A DNA stretch of 64,000 bases from Microbacterium sp. BLY (GCF_017939615.1 NZ_JAGKSR010000001.1:2604001-2668000); one strand, 5' to 3'; numbered from the stretch's first letter, positions 19,343 to 28,692 are shown. Translations and numbers: made by a program. The notes: generated by a model not told the origin, from the sequence alone.

Positions 19343-20284
19343 TCAGCCGCGACCCGGCTTGTCGTCGTCCCCCGACGGCCGCGAGGCGAGGTAACGCTCC
19401 AACTCGGCCGCGAGTTCGTCCGCGCTGGGAAGGTCCCGTTCGTTGAAGCCGCCCTCGTCGTAGGAGTCGTCCTCCGGGTCGCGACCGGCCATGTAGGCGT
19501 CGTACCGACGCTCCAGGTTGTGCACCATCTGCTGCAGCTCGTCGTTGGCCGCGACCTGCTCGTCGACGCGGGCGATGTAGTCGGCCCGGCGCTCCTGCAC
19601 GGCATCGAGCATGAGTACGAGCCCCGTCGAGGCCATGAGCTTCTCCGCCGCCGCGCTCACCGCCTCCGGGTTCTCGGTCTCGGCGAGGTAGTGGGGCACG
19701 AGCAGGACGAAGCCGACCACGCGCTCGCCGCGCTCCGCGAACCGGTACTCCAGGAGGTGGCCGGCCGTCGCGGGCACCTGGGTGCGGGGCCGCCACACGG
19801 AGTGCGACACGATGAGATCCCGCCGGTTCCCGCTCACGGTCGTCCCGATCGGACGGGTGTGCGGCACCGGCATCGCAATCGAGTGCACCCAGTGGAGTCC
19901 GGACGCCTCGAACTCGGCGGCGAGATCCAGCACCGTCTCCGCGAACGCGTTCCAGGCGAAGTCCGGTTCGTACCCCGTGAGGAGCAGGAACGGGCGCCCG
20001 AGTGCGTCAGTGGCGAGCGAGAGCTCCAGGCGCGGCGGGCGGAACTCGGCGAGGTGGTCCTGGTCGAAGGAGATGACCGGGCGGCGCGCCCGGTAGTCGA
20101 GGAGCAGGTCGTTGTCGAAGACGGCCAGCGGCTGCGGGGACGTCGTCTCCCGCAGGTGATCGATGAGCCCGGACACCGCGCTGCCGGCGTCGGTGAAACC
20201 GGTGAGCAGCATCACGAGGGGCAGGCCGTGCGGCACCGTGGGTGCATTCGCGACACGTTCGTGGATCTCTCCGGAGAAGGGCAT
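19343..20284 (-). CDS. PAC2 family protein
   Basis: 313 aa of the PAC2 (proteasome assembly chaperone 2-like) family widespread in actinobacteria. Seen here are LVMLLTGFTDAGSAVSGLIDHL, FDNDLLLDYRARRPVISFD and the region WVHSIAMPVPHTRP. The C-terminal 100 residues are helical and charged, ending in an acidic tail. No enzymatic motif is evident. It is divergent from pepA. The link to the proteasome is by family name only. Confidence 0.85.
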   Translation of the reverse strand: MPFSGEIHERVANAPTVPHGLPLVMLLTGFTDAGSAVSGLIDHLRETTSPQPLAVFDNDLLLDYRARRPVISFDQDHLAEFRPPRLELSLATDALGRPFLLLTGYEPDFAWNAFAETVLDLAAEFEASGLHWVHSIAMPVPHTRPIGTTVSGNRRDLIVSHSVWRPRTQVPATAGHLLEYRFAERGERVVGFVLLVPHYLAETENPEAVSAAAEKLMASTGLVLMLDAVQERRADYIARVDEQVAANDELQQMVHNLERRYDAYMAGRDPEDDSYDEGGFNERDLPSADELAAELERYLASRPSGDDDKPGRG

Positions 20285-20398
20285 GTCTCCATGCTACGAG
20301 CCGCGCCCGGAGCCGGGCTCTGACCCGTCTCGCTGAGAGCGAACACACCCCGTCCGGCCGGGCGGTCCCGCCGGGGCGGAGATCCTAGGATGGAGGGC

Positions 20399-21877
20399 AT
20401 GACGCTTCCCGTGCTCTCGCACACCACCGATCAGTTCCCCGGAAGCGCTGCCGATGCCGCAGTGCTCGTCGTCCCCGATCTCTCCGAGTCGGCCGAGTCG
20501 CTGGCGGCTCATCCCGGCCTCGCGGATGTCCTCGCGGGCATCGGCTTCACGGGGGCTGCGGGGTCGTTCACCCGCGTGTACGCACCGGAGGTGACCGCCC
20601 TCCCGTTCGCCGTCGTCGGCGCGGGATCCACGATCGACGACGCCGCCGTCCGCAGCGCCGCGGGAGTCGCGCTGCGCTCCCTGACCGGCTTCGACCGCGT
20701 CGCGCTCGGCTTCGCCGGCGGCCTCGAGGCCCACGCCGTGGCCGCTGCCGAAGGCGCCGTGCTGGGCGGCTACCGCTTCGACGACTACCGCGCGGAGAGC
20801 GGTAAGAAGAAGCGTGCCACCGCGGTCGTCGTCCATGCCGCACTCGACGACGCCGCGATCGCCCGGGCGCAGGCCACCGGCGAGGCCGTCGCCCTCATCA
20901 AGGACCTCGTCAACGTGCCCGCCGAATGGCAGAGCCCGGAACAGCTGGCCCAGACCGCCGCCGACAGCGTCGCCGACCTCGACGTCACCGTGGAGATCCT
21001 CGACGAGAAGGCCCTCGCCGATCAGGGCTTCGGCGGCATCCTCGGCGTCGGACAGGGCTCGGACCGCCCGCCCCGCCTGGTCCGCCTCGACTACGCCCCC
21101 GCGGGGGCCCAGCGTCACATCGCGCTCGTCGGCAAGGGGATCACGTTCGACACCGGCGGTCTCTCGCTCAAGCCGGCGGCCTCGATGGTGGGCATGAAGT
21201 TCGACATGGCGGGAGCCGCCACGTCGCTCGCCGCTCTCCGCGCGATCGCCGCACTCGGCCTCCCCGTGCACGTGACCGCCTGGCTCTGCATCACCGACAA
21301 CATGCCGTCCGGTCGCGCACTCCGTCCGGGCGACGTCATCCGCATCCTCGACGGCACCACCGTGGAGGTGCTGAACACCGACGCGGAGGGACGCCTGGTC
21401 CTCGCCGACGGACTCGTCGCCGCGAGCAGGGAGAACCCCGACGTCATCATCGACGTCGCGACGCTGACCGGCGCGATCGTCGCCGCGCTCGGCCACCGTC
21501 ACACCGGCGTCTTCGGCGACGACGACACGGTCGCCGAGTTCCTCGCCGCTGCGGCGCGAACGGGCGAGCCGGCATGGCACATGCCGCTGCCCGCGTACAT
21601 GGAGGAGACACTGGACTCCCCCATCGCCGACATGATCAACGCCAACATGGGCGACCGGATGGGCGGAGCGTCGTTCGCCGGTCTCTTCCTGCGGCGCTTC
21701 GTCGGCCGCACCTCGGACGCGGATGACGCGCCGCGCATCCCCTGGGTGCACCTCGACATCGCGGGATCCGGCGAACACGCCGGCGCTCCCTACGGCTTCA
21801 CCGAGAAGGGCCCCACGGGGGCGATGGTCCGATCGATCATCGCCTTCGCCGACGCAGCATCCCACCCGGAGGCATGA
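20399..21877 (+). CDS. pepA: Leucyl aminopeptidase
   Basis: M17-family cytosolic dizinc aminopeptidase that releases N-terminal residues. The 492-aa protein has the metal and catalytic sites ALVGKGITFDTGGLSLKPA, MKFDMAGAA and the signature NTDAEGRLVLADGL. A TAGGAT -10 box at 20386-20391 places transcription start at or next to the ATG at 20399, so the mRNA looks leaderless; the in-frame ATG at 20390 lies inside that box. lpd follows 5 bases after the stop, so the two are co-transcribed. Confidence 0.93.
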   Translation: MTLPVLSHTTDQFPGSAADAAVLVVPDLSESAESLAAHPGLADVLAGIGFTGAAGSFTRVYAPEVTALPFAVVGAGSTIDDAAVRSAAGVALRSLTGFDRVALGFAGGLEAHAVAAAEGAVLGGYRFDDYRAESGKKKRATAVVVHAALDDAAIARAQATGEAVALIKDLVNVPAEWQSPEQLAQTAADSVADLDVTVEILDEKALADQGFGGILGVGQGSDRPPRLVRLDYAPAGAQRHIALVGKGITFDTGGLSLKPAASMVGMKFDMAGAATSLAALRAIAALGLPVHVTAWLCITDNMPSGRALRPGDVIRILDGTTVEVLNTDAEGRLVLADGLVAASRENPDVIIDVATLTGAIVAALGHRHTGVFGDDDTVAEFLAAAARTGEPAWHMPLPAYMEETLDSPIADMINANMGDRMGGASFAGLFLRRFVGRTSDADDAPRIPWVHLDIAGSGEHAGAPYGFTEKGPTGAMVRSIIAFADAASHPEA

Positions 21878-21882
21878 CACCC

Positions 21883-23256
21883 ATGACAACCCACACCTTC
21901 GACATCGTCGTCCTGGGCGGCGGCAGCGGCGGCTACGCCGCGGCACTGCGAGCGAGCGAGCTCGGCAAGTCCGTCGCACTGATCGAGAAGGACAAGGTGG
22001 GCGGCACATGCCTCCACCGCGGGTGCATCCCGACGAAGGCGCTGCTGCACGCCGCCGAGGTGGCTGACCACGTGCGCGATGCCTCCTCCGTCGGCGTCAC
22101 GGCCTCGTTCGGTGGCGTCGACCCCGTGGGCGTCCGGACGTACCGCGAGGGAATCGTCGCCAAGAAGTACAAGGGCCTCGAGGGACTCGTGAAGGCGCGC
22201 GGGATCACGACGGTCTCCGGTCTCGGTCGGTTGAACGCAGACCGGAGCGTCAGCGTCGGCGACGACGTCTACGTGGGCACGGACGTCATCCTCGCCACCG
22301 GCTCCTACAGCCGCTCGCTGCCGGGCCTGGAGATCGGCGGACGGATCCTGACCAGCGAGCAGGCCCTCGCCCTGGACGTCATCCCTGATCGCGTGCTCAT
22401 CCTGGGCGGCGGCGTGATCGGCGTCGAGTTCGCGAGCGTGTGGCGCTCGTTCGGTGCCGAGGTGACCATCGTGGAGGCACTGCCGCATCTCGTCCCGAAC
22501 GAGGACATCGCGATGAGCAAGGGCCTGGAGCGCGCGTTCCGACGGCGTGGCATCCAGTACTCCCTGGGCGTGCGCTTCCAGAGCGCCACGCAGGACGACT
22601 CGTCCGTGACCGTCACCCTGGAGGACGGCAAGGAGTTCACGGCGGACTACCTCCTCGTCGCCGTGGGCCGCGGCCCCGCCACCGCCGACCTGGGATTCGA
22701 GGAAGCCGGCGTGCGCCTGGACCGTGGGTTCGTGACAGTGGACGACGAGCTCCGCACCGGCGTCCCTGGCGTGTGGGCGGTCGGCGACATCGTCCCGGGC
22801 CTCCAGCTCGCCCACCGCGGATTCCAGCAGGGCATCGCCGTCGCCGAGCGCATCGCCGGCCTCTCCCCCGTGAACGTTCCCGACGTCCAGATCCCGAAGG
22901 TCACCTACTCCAGCCCCGAGGTCGCCTCGGTCGGCCTCACGGAGGAGGCGGCGGTCGCCGCGCACGGTGCCGACGCCGTCCACTCCTACGAGTACAACCT
23001 TGCGGGGAACGGCAAGAGCGAGATCATCGGCACGGGCGGCCTCGTCAAGGTCGTCCGCCTCAAGGACGGTCCCGTCCTCGGCGTGCATCTCCTCGGCGAC
23101 CGTGTGGGCGAGCTCATCACCGAGGGGCAGCTCGCCGTGGCGTGGGAAGCCCATCCAGAGGACATCGCGCCGCTCATCCACGCCCACCCGACCCAGAGCG
23201 AGGCCCTCGGCGAAGCCTTCCTCGCACTGGCCGGAAAGCCCCTGCACGCCCTCTGA
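21883..23256 (+). CDS. lpd: Dihydrolipoyl dehydrogenase
   Basis: E3 flavoprotein of the 2-oxo-acid dehydrogenase complexes, reoxidising dihydrolipoamide with NAD+. The 457-aa protein shows the FAD site VVLGGGSGGYAAAL, the redox disulfide GGTCLHRGCIPTK, the NAD site LILGGGVIGVEFASVW, the second FAD motif GVWAVGDIVPG and the C-terminal His-Pro-Thr of HAHPTQSEALGEA. The start ATG at 21883 has GGAGG 10-15 bases upstream, shared with the end of pepA. It is followed by the E2 gene. Confidence 0.96.
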   Translation: MTTHTFDIVVLGGGSGGYAAALRASELGKSVALIEKDKVGGTCLHRGCIPTKALLHAAEVADHVRDASSVGVTASFGGVDPVGVRTYREGIVAKKYKGLEGLVKARGITTVSGLGRLNADRSVSVGDDVYVGTDVILATGSYSRSLPGLEIGGRILTSEQALALDVIPDRVLILGGGVIGVEFASVWRSFGAEVTIVEALPHLVPNEDIAMSKGLERAFRRRGIQYSLGVRFQSATQDDSSVTVTLEDGKEFTADYLLVAVGRGPATADLGFEEAGVRLDRGFVTVDDELRTGVPGVWAVGDIVPGLQLAHRGFQQGIAVAERIAGLSPVNVPDVQIPKVTYSSPEVASVGLTEEAAVAAHGADAVHSYEYNLAGNGKSEIIGTGGLVKVVRLKDGPVLGVHLLGDRVGELITEGQLAVAWEAHPEDIAPLIHAHPTQSEALGEAFLALAGKPLHAL

Positions 23257-23279
23257 GCACCAACCGGTGCCCGAGTCAC

Positions 23280-23285
23280 TAAGCT
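23280..23285 (+). promoter_or_regulatory. Putative -10 box of the E2 gene
   Basis: TAAGCT in the 66-bp gap after lpd. It lies 38 bases before the E2 start, which also has a strong GAAGGAGA ribosome-binding site. It suggests that the E2 gene can be transcribed separately from pepA-lpd. Confidence 0.45.
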
Positions 23286-23322
23286 AGACAAGCGTCATAC
23301 AACTTCTGAAGGAGACTCAGTC

Positions 23323-25101
23323 ATGAGCACATCCGTGGTCCTCCCCGCTCTCGGTGAGAGCGTCACAGAGGGTACGGTCACCCGCTGGCTCAAGCAGGTG
23401 GGAGACACCGTCCAGGCGGACGAGGGCCTGCTCGAGATCTCGACCGACAAGGTCGACACCGAGATCCCGTCTCCGGTCACCGGCGTCATCGAGGAGATCC
23501 TCGTCGCCGAGGACGAGACCGTCGAGGTCGGAGCCCTGCTGGCCCGCATCGGCGACGGCAGCGGAGCGGCCCCCGCCGGCGACGCTCCGGCGGCCGCCGA
23601 GGCCGCCCCCGCCGAGGCCGCCGCTCCCGCTGCCCCGGAGCCCGCCGCAGCCCCCGAGCCGGCCGCACAGCAGGCCCCCGCCGAGTCCGCTCCGGCTGAG
23701 TCCGCTCCGGCTGAGGCCGCTCCGGCGGCTCCGTCGGGCGACGCCACCGACATCGTGCTCCCCGAACTCGGCGAGAGCGTCACCGAGGGGACGGTCACTC
23801 GCTGGCTCAAGCAGGTCGGCGACTCCGTCGAGGTCGACGAGGCTCTCCTGGAGATCTCCACCGACAAGGTCGACACCGAGATCCCGTCGCCGGTCGCCGG
23901 CGTGCTGCAGGAGATCGTCGCCGGCGAGGACGAGACCGTCGAGGTCGGCGCCGTGCTGGCGCGCGTCGGTTCCGGTGCTGCTCCGGCAGCGCAGCCCGAG
24001 GCTCCCGCCGCTCCGCAGGCCGAGGCCCCGTCCGCTCCGGCCCCGCAGTCCGAGGCTCCGGCCGCTCCTGCTCCGCAGGCTGAGGCGCCGGCGGCTCCCG
24101 CCGCTCCGGCCCCGCAGGCTGAGGCCCCGGCCGCGCCCGCCGCTCCGGCGGCGCCCGCGCAGGCGGAGGCTCCCAAGCTGTCGCTGCCGACCGAGAGCGA
24201 CAACCTGTACGTGACACCGCTCGTGCGTCGTCTGGCTGCGCAGCAGGGTGTCGACCTCGCCAGCGTCAAGGGCACGGGAGTGGGAGGCCGCATCCGCAAG
24301 GAGGACGTCCTCAAGGCGGCCGAGTCCGCCACCGCCGCACCCGCTGCCGCCGCGGCCCCCGCACCGGCTCCGCTCGAGGTGTCGCCGCTCCGTGGGACCA
24401 CCCAGCCGATGTCGCGCCTGCGCAAGGTCCTCGCCAAGCGCGCGGTCGAGTCGATGCAGCAGACGGCTCAGCTCACCACGGTGGTCGAGGTCGATGTCAC
24501 CGCCCTCGCCGAGTACCGCGACAGCGTGAAGGCCTCGTTCCTCGAGAAGACCGGCGACAAGCTGTCGTTCCTCCCGTTCTTCGCGCTGGCGGCGGCGGAG
24601 GCCCTCCAGGCCTTCCCGATCATCAACGCGACCGTCGACGGCGAGCAGATCGTCTACCCGGCTTCGGAGAACGTCTCGATCGCCGTCGACACCGAGCGTG
24701 GCCTGCTCACGCCGGTGCTCCGCGATGCGGCTTCGAAGAACATCGCCCAGATCGCCCACGAGATCGCCGACCTCGCCGCGCGCACCCGCGACAACAAGCT
24801 GAAGCCCGACGAGCTGGCGGGCGGCACGTTCACGCTGACCAACACCGGTTCGCGTGGCGCGCTGTTCGACACGCCTGTCGTGTTCCTCCCGCAGTCCGCG
24901 ATCCTCGGCACGGGAACCGTCGTCAAGCGTCCCGGTCTGGTCAAGGTCGGCGGCACGGACGCGATCGCCGTGCGCTCGTACGTCTACCTCGCTCTGTCTT
25001 ACGACCACCGCATCATCGACGGCGCGGATGCCGCGCGCTTCCTCGGAGCGGTCAAGGCCCGCCTCGAGGCCGCGCAGTTCAGCGGTCAACTCGGCGCCTG
25101 A
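23323..25101 (+). CDS. sucB: Dihydrolipoamide acyltransferase (E2), sucB/DlaT type
   Basis: 592 aa. Two lipoyl domains are present (about 1-80 and 142-220), each with the lipoylated lysine in [14 protein letters not shown]. They are joined by long Ala/Pro/Glu-rich linkers. A peripheral subunit-binding domain follows ([35 protein letters not shown]), then the catalytic domain ending [24 protein letters not shown] with the active-site His and Asp. In actinobacteria this E2 often serves pyruvate dehydrogenase (DlaT) despite the succinyltransferase name. Homodimeric E1 (aceE, in this window) needs such an E2. Substrate assignment is therefore open. Confidence 0.92.
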   Translation: MSTSVVLPALGESVTEGTVTRWLKQVGDTVQADEGLLEISTDKVDTEIPSPVTGVIEEILVAEDETVEVGALLARIGDGSGAAPAGDAPAAAEAAPAEAAAPAAPEPAAAPEPAAQQAPAESAPAESAPAEAAPAAPSGDATDIVLPELGESVTEGTVTRWLKQVGDSVEVDEALLEISTDKVDTEIPSPVAGVLQEIVAGEDETVEVGAVLARVGSGAAPAAQPEAPAAPQAEAPSAPAPQSEAPAAPAPQAEAPAAPAAPAPQAEAPAAPAAPAAPAQAEAPKLSLPTESDNLYVTPLVRRLAAQQGVDLASVKGTGVGGRIRKEDVLKAAESATAAPAAAAAPAPAPLEVSPLRGTTQPMSRLRKVLAKRAVESMQQTAQLTTVVEVDVTALAEYRDSVKASFLEKTGDKLSFLPFFALAAAEALQAFPIINATVDGEQIVYPASENVSIAVDTERGLLTPVLRDAASKNIAQIAHEIADLAARTRDNKLKPDELAGGTFTLTNTGSRGALFDTPVVFLPQSAILGTGTVVKRPGLVKVGGTDAIAVRSYVYLALSYDHRIIDGADAARFLGAVKARLEAAQFSGQLGA

Positions 25102-25109
25102 CCCGCGGC

Positions 25110-26558
25110 TCATCTCGGCTGGTCCGCGACGCGATACGCGTCGCGGACCAGCCATTTCTCTGCCTGGCGCATGAGCACGACGATCGTGCCCGGCCCGCCC
25201 TCCGCACCACCATCCACCGCGGGGAACTCGAGGACCGCGATGTCGCCGTAGCGGTCCACGAGCACCGCGTCCCCCTCCCTCCCCGCGGCGGCCATGATCT
25301 CCACGACGCCCCCGGATCCGGGCACCACCGCCCCCGCGCACACCACGTCACCCTCCTCCGCGCAGGCCGTGACCTGCGCCCGCAGGGCCGCCGCGGCAGG
25401 AACCGGGTCATCCCCCGCTGAGGGCGTCGCCGAGGCGGACGGCAGCGACGTCGGCGACGGACCCGCGTCGCCGAGCCCAGGGCCCGACGCACGCTCCTCC
25501 GGCCGGGGAGTGCTCGACGCGGTCACCGTTCCCTGCGGGGAGCCGACCGCCGAGTCCTCCCCTCCGGACGGCCACAGCAATCCCACCCCGAGCACCGCTG
25601 CGGCACAGACCCCGGCGAGCACGAGGAGCCGGGCCCTCGGCGCACGGGACCGCGTGCGCACTCTCCGTCGCCGCGTTCCGGTCCCCCGCCGGTCGTCGGC
25701 GAACGGCGCCCGCGCCCGCAGCCGGTCACGCTGGTCCCCCAGAACCGTCGCGACCGTCAGCGCCCACGCCCGGACACCCCGCGCAGGCCGCTGCCGGTGA
25801 TCCCGGCGCCCTCGCCGCAGGGGGCGCGCAACGGACTCCCCGCGGTCCCGCTGCCGGAGAGCGCCGACGACGCCGGCGGCCGGGGCCACCGGTGCGGTCT
25901 CGACCTCGTCCGTCTCCAGCGGACGAGGCGCCGCGATCTCCAGCAGCTCGCGCTCGCCCTCATCGAGCAGGCGCCGCGGTACGCGGCGTTGCCCGACTGC
26001 GGCGCGCAGACGCTCGCCGATCCGCTCGAGCGCGCGTGCGAGGGTCTTGTCGGCGCATTCCCGTTGCAGTCGATCCACGATCTCCTGCGCACCGACGGCC
26101 GCTTCCTTCCCCGACCCCAGGACGAAGACGGGACGACCTCCCTCGGTGAGCCACCACGTGCCCGACGCCGCGACGGATTCCGCGGGCCCCAGCTCCGCGA
26201 GTCCTCGCAGCAGACTGACCACGACCGTGCTGACCTCTCCTGCCGACAACCCAGGACGGCTGCCGAGCCGCCGGCCGACGGCGACGTCGAGCCGCCGGGT
26301 GCACCACGGGAGGAGCACGTCATGCCCGCGTGCCCGCCGGATGACGTCGAGGGGTGCGGCGACGTGCTGCGCCCCGGCGTACCTCCAGCCGCCCCACGTG
26401 GCGAAGTGCTCCGCCGCCTGCCGGACAGCCGGCCCGTCCGGGGTCGTCACGAGCGTGCCGGAGAACGGTTCTTCCGCGGCGTCGAGCACACGGATCGTGC
26501 GATGCGCCTGTGTCAGGACCGTCGGCTCGGCGGTCACGTGCTCTGATTCGTCTGCCAT
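25110..26558 (-). CDS. Unrecognised single-pass membrane protein, possible pseudokinase-like N-terminus
   Basis: 482 aa. I do not recognise a named family. Residues 1-200 are soluble; a stretch (LLPWCTRRLDVAVG through GTWWLTEGGRPVFVLGSG, about 82-150) vaguely resembles the catalytic-loop and DFG region of protein kinases but with no catalytic Asp or Lys. Residues 240-310 are strongly basic, followed by one transmembrane helix (311-329), a Ser/Pro-rich linker and a C-terminal domain ending GTIVVLMRQAEKWLVRDAYRV. This last part looks like an extracytoplasmic NTF2-like fold. Topology by the positive-inside rule is N-in. Starts at 26558 or 26567 are both possible. It stands alone, convergent to the E2 gene. 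Confidence 0.7.
   Translation of the reverse strand: MADESEHVTAEPTVLTQAHRTIRVLDAAEEPFSGTLVTTPDGPAVRQAAEHFATWGGWRYAGAQHVAAPLDVIRRARGHDVLLPWCTRRLDVAVGRRLGSRPGLSAGEVSTVVVSLLRGLAELGPAESVAASGTWWLTEGGRPVFVLGSGKEAAVGAQEIVDRLQRECADKTLARALERIGERLRAAVGQRRVPRRLLDEGERELLEIAAPRPLETDEVETAPVAPAAGVVGALRQRDRGESVARPLRRGRRDHRQRPARGVRAWALTVATVLGDQRDRLRARAPFADDRRGTGTRRRRVRTRSRAPRARLLVLAGVCAAAVLGVGLLWPSGGEDSAVGSPQGTVTASSTPRPEERASGPGLGDAGPSPTSLPSASATPSAGDDPVPAAAALRAQVTACAEEGDVVCAGAVVPGSGGVVEIMAAAGREGDAVLVDRYGDIAVLEFPAVDGGAEGGPGTIVVLMRQAEKWLVRDAYRVADQPR
25117..25153. terminator. Terminator of sucB embedded in the convergent coding sequence
   Basis: Perfect 17-bp stem (arms 25117-25133 and 25137-25153) with an ATA loop. 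It lies 15 bases past the E2 stop but within the last 15 codons of the membrane-protein gene on the other strand, where it encodes part of VRDAYRVADQP. Confidence 0.8.
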
Positions 26559-26582
26559 GCCGACCATCACAGCCGATCGCGA

Positions 26583-26686
26583 ACGGGCGATGCGCCACAT
26601 TCGCCCGTCGGGGGAACGATCCTCCCTCGACGAGCGAATGTGGAGGAAAGACCCTGCCGTCGCTCCGCTTCGCGCGAACGACGGCA
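26583..26686. repeat. Cluster of three inverted repeats upstream of DUF4191
   Basis: Pairs are ACGGGCGA 26583-26590 with TCGCCCGT 26601-26608; CCACATTCGC 26595-26604 with GCGAATGTGG 26634-26643; and TGCCGTCG 26655-26662 with CGACGGCA 26679-26686. The first two overlap, so they are mutually exclusive folds. They occupy most of the 26559-26720 gap between divergent genes, next to the TAGGCT -10 box at 26706-26711. Confidence 0.5.
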
Positions 26687-26720
26687 TCGTGAGGCCTGAG
26701 GACTCGGTAGGCTGGTCTCC

Positions 26721-27431
26721 ATGGCAAAGCGTGCTCCCGAACCCGAGAAGCGTCCTGGGTTCTTCTCCCAGATCAAGTCCCTCTTCCGGTTCACGCGCGA
26801 GGCCTACCCGTGGCTTCCGTGGGCGCAGCTCGCGATCCTCGTCGGCGGCATCCTGCTCGGCCTGGTGGCCGGCTACCTGATCCCGCCGTTCCAGGTCTGG
26901 ACGCTCGTGCTCTGGGCCATCACCGGTCTCATGCTCGGTGTCCTCGGCGCGCTGTTCCTCATGACCCGCCTGTCGACCTCGGCGATGTACACGAAGATCG
27001 ACGGGATGCCCGGCGCCACCGGCCACGTGCTCAGCACCAGCCTCGGGCGTCGCTGGCAGGCATCGGACACGCCCGTCGGCATCAACCCCAAGACGCAGGA
27101 GGCGGTCTACCGCACGGTCGGCCGCGGCGGCATCGTGGTCGTCGGCGAGGGCGCTCGCGGGCGTCTCACGCGCCTCGTCAACGAGGAGCGCAGCCGGGCC
27201 CAGCGCGTCGCCCACGGCGTGCCCGTGACCGTGCTCTACGTCGGACACGGGGAGGACGAGGTGCCGATCGCCGACCTCGCGAAGACCATCAAGAAGCTGC
27301 CGAAGGCCATCGACAAGGCGACCATGGCCGCGGTGATCCGTCGCATCGACTCCGTCTCGCAGTCGCTGTCGTCGCTGCCGATCCCGAAGGGCATCGACCC
27401 GACGAAGGTGCGCGCGCAGCGTCCGCGCTGA
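26721..27431 (+). CDS. DUF4191 family membrane protein
   Basis: 236 aa with two transmembrane helices (about 34-55 and 60-82, WAQLAILVGGILLGLVAGYL and VLWAITGLMLGVLGALFL), then a soluble domain with VVVGEGARGRLTRLVNEER and a basic C-terminus. This is the actinobacterial DUF4191 family, of unknown function, often near glnA/lipoyl genes. A TAGGCT box at 26706-26711 ends 9 bases before the ATG, suggesting a leaderless mRNA. Confidence 0.87.
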   Translation: MAKRAPEPEKRPGFFSQIKSLFRFTREAYPWLPWAQLAILVGGILLGLVAGYLIPPFQVWTLVLWAITGLMLGVLGALFLMTRLSTSAMYTKIDGMPGATGHVLSTSLGRRWQASDTPVGINPKTQEAVYRTVGRGGIVVVGEGARGRLTRLVNEERSRAQRVAHGVPVTVLYVGHGEDEVPIADLAKTIKKLPKAIDKATMAAVIRRIDSVSQSLSSLPIPKGIDPTKVRAQRPR

Positions 27432-27447
27432 TCATGACTCGAACCGC

Positions 27448-27483
27448 GAAGCGCGGCCGTCCTCACCGGGAGGGCCGCGCTTC
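27448..27483. terminator. Bidirectional terminator between DUF4191 and rimK-like gene
   Basis: Perfect 11-bp stem GAAGCGCGGCC/GGCCGCGCTTC with a 14-base loop, between convergent genes. Confidence 0.75.
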
Positions 27484-27485
27484 TC

Positions 27486-28673
27486 TCATTCCGAGAGAGG
27501 CTGACGCGGGAGGCGGCGCACCTTCGCCCGGCGCCGACGACGCTCGGGGATCATCGAGCGCATCTCATCGAGCTTCCCGAAGCAGAACAGGCGGTCGTCC
27601 GGCTCCAGGACCACGTGCTTGCGAGGATTCGGGATCACGCTCACGCCGCGGTGCAGCGTCAACACGGTGATGTCACGCTCCCAGAGTCCGGCCTCCCCCA
27701 GCGTCTTGCCGACGAGGTCCGCCGCACCGTGGACCATGAGCTCCGCGACGCCGTAGCCGGTGGACACGGTGAGGCGCTGCCGCACGTCGATCTCCGGGAA
27801 CGCGACCTGACCGGCGATGTAGTCGATGATGGCACCGGCGACGTCGAGCTTCGTCGCCGTCTCGATACCCTGCAGCCCCGGTGAGGAGTTCACCTCCATG
27901 ACGAGGGGTCCCTCGTCGCCCTCGAGCATGTCCACGCCGGCCACGCGCAGACCCATGATCTGCGCCGACCGCACGGCCGCCCTCTCGTAGATCGGGTCGA
28001 GCTCGATCGCCTCGACCGAGCCGCCCCGGTGCACATTGGAGCGGAACTCGTCGCCGGCCGCGGAGCGACGCATCGCAGCAACGACGCGATCCCCCACGAC
28101 GAGCGCACGGATGTCGCGACCGCGGCTCTCGGCGATGAACTTCTGGATGAGCACGTTCTGCTTGGTCGAGTGGAGGGTCTCGATGATCGCCTCGGCCACC
28201 TTCACCTGCGGCGCGAGGATGACGCCGATGCCCTGAGTGCCCTCAAGCAGCTTGATGACCACGGGAGCCCCGCCGACCCGCTCGATCGCGGGACGCACGT
28301 CCGCACGATTGCGCACGAACGCGGTCGGCGGCATCGCGATGTTGTGGCGGGAGAGGATCTGGTTCGCCCGCAGCTTGTCCCGCGCACTGGAGATGCCGTT
28401 CGCGGTGTTGGGCGTGTACACATCCATCTGCTCGAACTGCCGGACGACGGCGGTGCCGAAGTACGTGATCGAGTTCCCGATCCGCGGCAGGATCGCGTCG
28501 TAGTCGCTGAGCTGACGGCCGCGGTAGTGCAGATCCGGCTCATCGGAGGTCAGGTCGATCGCGAAACGGAGGGTGTTCAGCACCTTCACGTTGTGCCCCC
28601 GCTGCAGTGCGGCCGCGCGGAGGCGTTGGGTGGAGTACGCCTGCGGCGCACGGGACAGCACTGCGATCTTCAC
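27486..28673 (-). CDS. RimK-family glutamate ligase fused to a TrkA-C (RCK_C) domain
   Basis: 395 aa. Residues 1-290 are a RimK ATP-grasp ligase: preATP domain MKIAVLSRAPQAYST and LPRIGNSITYFG, ATP-binding VVIKLLEGTQGIGV, QKFIAESRGRDIRALVVGD and the metal site PLVMEVNSSPGLQGIE. RimK attaches glutamate residues to the C-terminus of ribosomal protein S6 in E. coli. Residues about 309-377 (ELMVHGAADLVGKTLGEAG, HRGVSVIPNPRKHVVLEPDDRLFCFG) form a TrkA-C domain, a ligand-binding module of K+ channels. The tail is highly basic. The fusion suggests control of ligation by a small ligand. It is divergent from a RimB-like protease with 19 bp between starts. Confidence 0.88.
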   Translation of the reverse strand: MKIAVLSRAPQAYSTQRLRAAALQRGHNVKVLNTLRFAIDLTSDEPDLHYRGRQLSDYDAILPRIGNSITYFGTAVVRQFEQMDVYTPNTANGISSARDKLRANQILSRHNIAMPPTAFVRNRADVRPAIERVGGAPVVIKLLEGTQGIGVILAPQVKVAEAIIETLHSTKQNVLIQKFIAESRGRDIRALVVGDRVVAAMRRSAAGDEFRSNVHRGGSVEAIELDPIYERAAVRSAQIMGLRVAGVDMLEGDEGPLVMEVNSSPGLQGIETATKLDVAGAIIDYIAGQVAFPEIDVRQRLTVSTGYGVAELMVHGAADLVGKTLGEAGLWERDITVLTLHRGVSVIPNPRKHVVLEPDDRLFCFGKLDEMRSMIPERRRRRAKVRRLPRQPLSE

Positions 28674-28692
28674 GGGGGATTTTCCTGCCAGG

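Noticed and set aside
23580..24180. Repetitive Ala/Pro/Glu codons in the E2 gene as a mobile or CRISPR-like repeat
   Set aside because: They are the in-frame flexible linkers between lipoyl domains, normal for E2 proteins.
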